Of a stretch of 15,754 bases of DNA, positions 13,598-15,754 are shown piece by piece. This stretch comes from JANWHF01 sp036276235 (GTDB taxonomy: Bacteria; Planctomycetota; Phycisphaerae; Tepidisphaerales; Tepidisphaeraceae): positions 1-15,754 of the forward strand of contig DATBDZ010000405.1 in assembly GCA_036276235.1 (NCBI GenBank), written 5' to 3'. Numbering within the stretch: the stretch's first letter is position 1; each line of letters starts with the position of its first letter. The translations under genes and the position numbers were made by a program. A model generated the notes under the pieces. The model was given only the letters and a program-made list of their open reading frames with translations. It was not told where the DNA came from and made no database searches.

Positions 13598-14593
13598 TTG
13601 GCCAACGGCACCTTCACATGTCCGCGTTGTTTCTTCACAACGCCGCTCAGGGCGGCAATTAAATTCTGCCCGCGCTGCGGCTTATCTGATGCCATCGAGG
13701 CGTCGCGCGATACCGCGCCGATGGAGATCACGTCCGGCGGCCGAACATTCACAGTTGAAGATCGGATCGCGATCGGATCGATTGCGAACATTTATCGCTG
13801 CCGTTTTGCGGATGGATCGCACCAACTCGAAGGCATCTTCAAAGTCGCGCGCGATCCGCGCACAAATCACCTGCTGGCCAACGAGGCTGATGTCCTGAGA
13901 CGTCTGCATGCGATGGATGACCAGAAGCGTTATGGCGCTTTTCTGCCGCGAGTTGTGCAGTCCATCGCGATGGGCGATGGCTCTGACGCCGACCCGCGGA
14001 TGGCCAATATCCTTCAGATGCACCGGGAGATTGCCTCGCCGGACGATCTTTATTCGCTCGATGAAGTGCGCGCCCATTATCCAAACGGCTTGGACGGGCG
14101 CGATGTAGCCTGGATCTGGCGGCGGCTGCTGGGGATTCTCGGCTACGTTCACTCTTGCGGCACAGCACATGGCGCGGTGCTGCCGATGCACATGCTGATC
14201 GACCCGCGCGATCACAAGTTACTCTTAGTGGATTGGTGCTTTGCCGTGCATGCGGGGCAGGCGGTACAGCGGCCGGTGTCGGTGATGGGCGGCGGATATC
14301 TCACGTGGTACAAGCGCGACGGCGCGACGCGAACGCCGCCGACAGCGGCTCTGGATATTGCCTTTGGCGCGCGTTGCATGATCGAGTTGCTCGGCGGCGA
14401 TCCGTTGGAAGCGAAGTTCCCCGAATCCGTCGAGCCGGGATTACAACGCCATCTGCAAAGATGCGCGGGCGCCGCGTCGGCTTCCAACAACGCCGACGCC
14501 TGGCGATTGCTCGATGATTTCAACGGCCTCATCGAAGCCCTCTGGGGCCCGCGAAAGTTCAGGACATTCGAGATGCCGCGCAAGGGTAAATAA
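13598..14593 (+). CDS. Zinc-ribbon protein with degenerate protein-kinase fold (pseudokinase)
   Basis: The 331-residue soluble protein opens with a zinc ribbon, CPRC (8-11) and CPRC (24-27). A kinase-like fold follows. A glycine-loop remnant IAIGSIANIYRCRF (57-70) keeps one glycine. GIFKVARD has K82 at the beta-3 lysine position, and NEADVLRRL has E96 for the helix-C glutamate. In the catalytic loop HGAVLPMHMLI (191-201), the canonical HRD Asp is A193, the Lys is L195 and the Asn is H198. LLLVDWC keeps D212 of DFG. It may thus bind a nucleotide but probably does not catalyse normal phosphotransfer. The TTG start has AAGGA 7 nt upstream. A VWA gene follows after a 138-nt gap, and the pair probably works together. 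The fold is inferred from motif order; function is unknown. Confidence 0.72.
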   Translation: MANGTFTCPRCFFTTPLRAAIKFCPRCGLSDAIEASRDTAPMEITSGGRTFTVEDRIAIGSIANIYRCRFADGSHQLEGIFKVARDPRTNHLLANEADVLRRLHAMDDQKRYGAFLPRVVQSIAMGDGSDADPRMANILQMHREIASPDDLYSLDEVRAHYPNGLDGRDVAWIWRRLLGILGYVHSCGTAHGAVLPMHMLIDPRDHKLLLVDWCFAVHAGQAVQRPVSVMGGGYLTWYKRDGATRTPPTAALDIAFGARCMIELLGGDPLEAKFPESVEPGLQRHLQRCAGAASASNNADAWRLLDDFNGLIEALWGPRKFRTFEMPRKGK

Positions 14594-14600
14594 GTAGGCA

Positions 14601-14691
14601 GTAGGCAGAAGGCAGAAGGCAGAAGGGAGTCGGCGGACGGCGAATCGTGGTCTTGGTTTGCTCTGACTACTGCCTACTGCCTTCTGCCTAC
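14601..14691. repeat. 22-bp inverted repeat of GTAGGCAGAAGGCAG words
   Basis: 14601-14622 pairs with 14670-14691 over 22 bp with one mismatch, around a 47-nt loop. The left arm belongs to a short run of GGCAGAA / GTAGGCA tandem words (14595-14625). It fills the gap between the pseudokinase and VWA genes. It is not followed by a T-tract, so it may weaken but not abolish read-through. Confidence 0.82.
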
Positions 14692-14731
14692 TCATTCACT
14701 GACTACTTATCCAGCAGAGAGGAGCACAAGT

Positions 14732-15685
14732 ATGGGCAGCGGACACTGGTCAGTTTCGACCTACAACGACAAGGCTGTACTTCGAGCAAGGTCCGGCACG
14801 GATACATTTGCCTACAGCAGCAACGCGATGCGCAGCGGCGTGCTGCGGCCGCATCAGACGCTTGATCCATCGGGTTTGCAGCTGCGCGAGAGCCGCGACA
14901 GCGATGAGCATCCGAACTCCAATTCGGTCATCATCAGCCTCGATGTCACCGGATCGATGGGCAAGGTCGTGCGCGGCATACACGCCGACCTCCCGCGGCT
15001 GCACGAGCTGATCCTCGGCCATCAATACCTTTCCGATCCGCAAATTCTTTTCATGGCGGTGGGCGATGCCACCTGCGATCAGGTGCCGTTGCAGGTCGGA
15101 CAATTCGAATCCGACAATCGAATGGATCAGAACCTGGAAAACATGATCCTCGAAGGCGGCGGCGGCGGGCAGAACACCGAATCATACGAGCTGGCGATCT
15201 ACATCGCCGCCCGACACACCGCGCTCGATTGCTGGGACAAGCGCCAGCGCAAGGGATACCTGTTCATCATCGGCGATGAGATGGCTTATCAACATGTCAG
15301 TGCCGCGCAGGTGAAACGTCTGCTCGGGGAAGAGATCGGCCAGGATATCCCGCTGGCGACTTTGATCGAGGAGGCTTCCAAGCGCTTTCACATTTACTTC
15401 CTGATCCCCGGCGGCGCATCGCACGGCGGAGATAAACGCATCGTGGATTTCTGGACGGCGCAGCTCGGAGCCAGCCATGTGATCAAGCTCGATAGCCCCG
15501 AGGACACATCGCAATCGATCGCGCTGATCATCGGCGGGAATGAGGGCGTCATCACCGCCGGCGACGGAGTCGAACATCTCCGCAAACGTGGACTTGTCGG
15601 TCAGACAATCGACCGCCTAAGCGCGGCAATGGGATGGAGCAAGCCGGACGGTGTAGTGAATCCGCCGCGCCCGCGACGGCTGTGA
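14732..15685 (+). CDS. VWA (von Willebrand factor A) domain protein
   Basis: The 317-residue protein begins MGSGHWSVSTYNDKA and has a single VWA domain from about residue 64 to 255. VIISLDVTGSM (66-76) is the metal-ion-dependent adhesion site, with D71, T73 and S75 as a DxTxS variant of DxSxS. T149 follows the GGGGGQNT loop, and GYLFIIGDE (175-183) supplies D182. No signal peptide or membrane segment is seen, so it is probably cytoplasmic and acts as a metal-dependent protein-binding module. AGAGGAG (14718-14724), 7 nt upstream, gives the best ribosome binding site in the window and suggests high expression. The upstream neighbour is a zinc-ribbon pseudokinase. The pair resembles kinase-VWA-phosphatase (TerY-type) modules, but no phosphatase appears before the window ends. 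Confidence 0.8.
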   Translation: MGSGHWSVSTYNDKAVLRARSGTDTFAYSSNAMRSGVLRPHQTLDPSGLQLRESRDSDEHPNSNSVIISLDVTGSMGKVVRGIHADLPRLHELILGHQYLSDPQILFMAVGDATCDQVPLQVGQFESDNRMDQNLENMILEGGGGGQNTESYELAIYIAARHTALDCWDKRQRKGYLFIIGDEMAYQHVSAAQVKRLLGEEIGQDIPLATLIEEASKRFHIYFLIPGGASHGGDKRIVDFWTAQLGASHVIKLDSPEDTSQSIALIIGGNEGVITAGDGVEHLRKRGLVGQTIDRLSAAMGWSKPDGVVNPPRPRRL

Positions 15686-15703
15686 CACGAGAGACGCCCA
15701 CTC

Positions 15704-15754
15704 AGAACCCTCTCCCCTGTACTCAGGGGAGAGGGCTGGGGTGAGGGGACCGAT
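15704..15754. repeat. CCCTCTCC/GGAGAGGG palindromic repeat, second locus (cut by window end)
   Basis: The first 23 bases (15704-15726) are identical to 7508-7530. CCCTCTCCCCTG then pairs with CAGGGGAGAGGG in a compact hairpin, followed by CTGGGGTGAGGGGAC, which resembles the inner part of the 7512-7646 element read in the opposite direction. The element starts 18 nt after the VWA stop and may continue past the window. Confidence 0.85.

Overview
The window is GC-rich bacterial DNA that is mostly conserved housekeeping genes on the + strand, broken up by a few accessory genes and by an unusual number of palindromic intergenic repeats. The repeat style, the split phosphopantothenate genes, a four-helix FtsK, a Uma2-family gene and the many starts without a clear Shine-Dalgarno site suggest a Planctomycetota-type genome, perhaps Phycisphaerae-like. 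That placement is an inference from gene content and is moderate at best; no rRNA or other decisive marker is present.

Layout. The 3' end of tsf (EF-Ts) enters at the left edge. A palindromic repeat and a good intrinsic terminator follow, then a Uma2-family PD-(D/E)xK gene whose stop codon abuts a 28-bp copy of the tsf 3' end. Next comes the core block aroF (DAHP synthase), tpiA, secG, yicC, gmk, rpoZ, coaC, coaB, dut and ftsK. coaC and coaB, fused as coaBC in many bacteria, are separate ORFs here. They are held about 1 kb apart by a minus-strand nucleotidyltransferase-like gene with an altered active-site motif and by a 135-bp nested palindrome. ftsK converges on a second, apparently intact, minus-strand nucleotidyltransferase gene. 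The right end holds a Wzm/TagG-type ABC-2 permease with its own promoter, a zinc-ribbon protein with a degenerate protein-kinase fold, and a von Willebrand factor A (VWA) protein with a strong ribosome binding site.

Function. tsf, rpoZ and secG serve translation, transcription and secretion. aroF and tpiA serve central and aromatic metabolism. gmk, dut and coaC/coaB make nucleotides and coenzyme A, yicC acts in RNA metabolism, and ftsK moves DNA at division. The pseudokinase/VWA pair is the best candidate for an undescribed small system: it resembles the kinase plus VWA logic of TerY-type modules, but no PP2C phosphatase is visible before the window ends.

Repeats. Most intergenic gaps over about 70 bp contain a different palindrome: at 641-725, 745-778, 2875-2929, 5031-5102, 5941-5996, 7512-7646, 8338-8412, 8970-9188, 14601-14691 and 15704-15754. 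Two families recur inside the window: the GGGCGAAC/GTTCGCCC hairpin (six copies) and the CCCTCTCC/GGAGAGGG hairpin (two loci). One copy of the first family is followed by a T-tract and so looks like a ready-made terminator.
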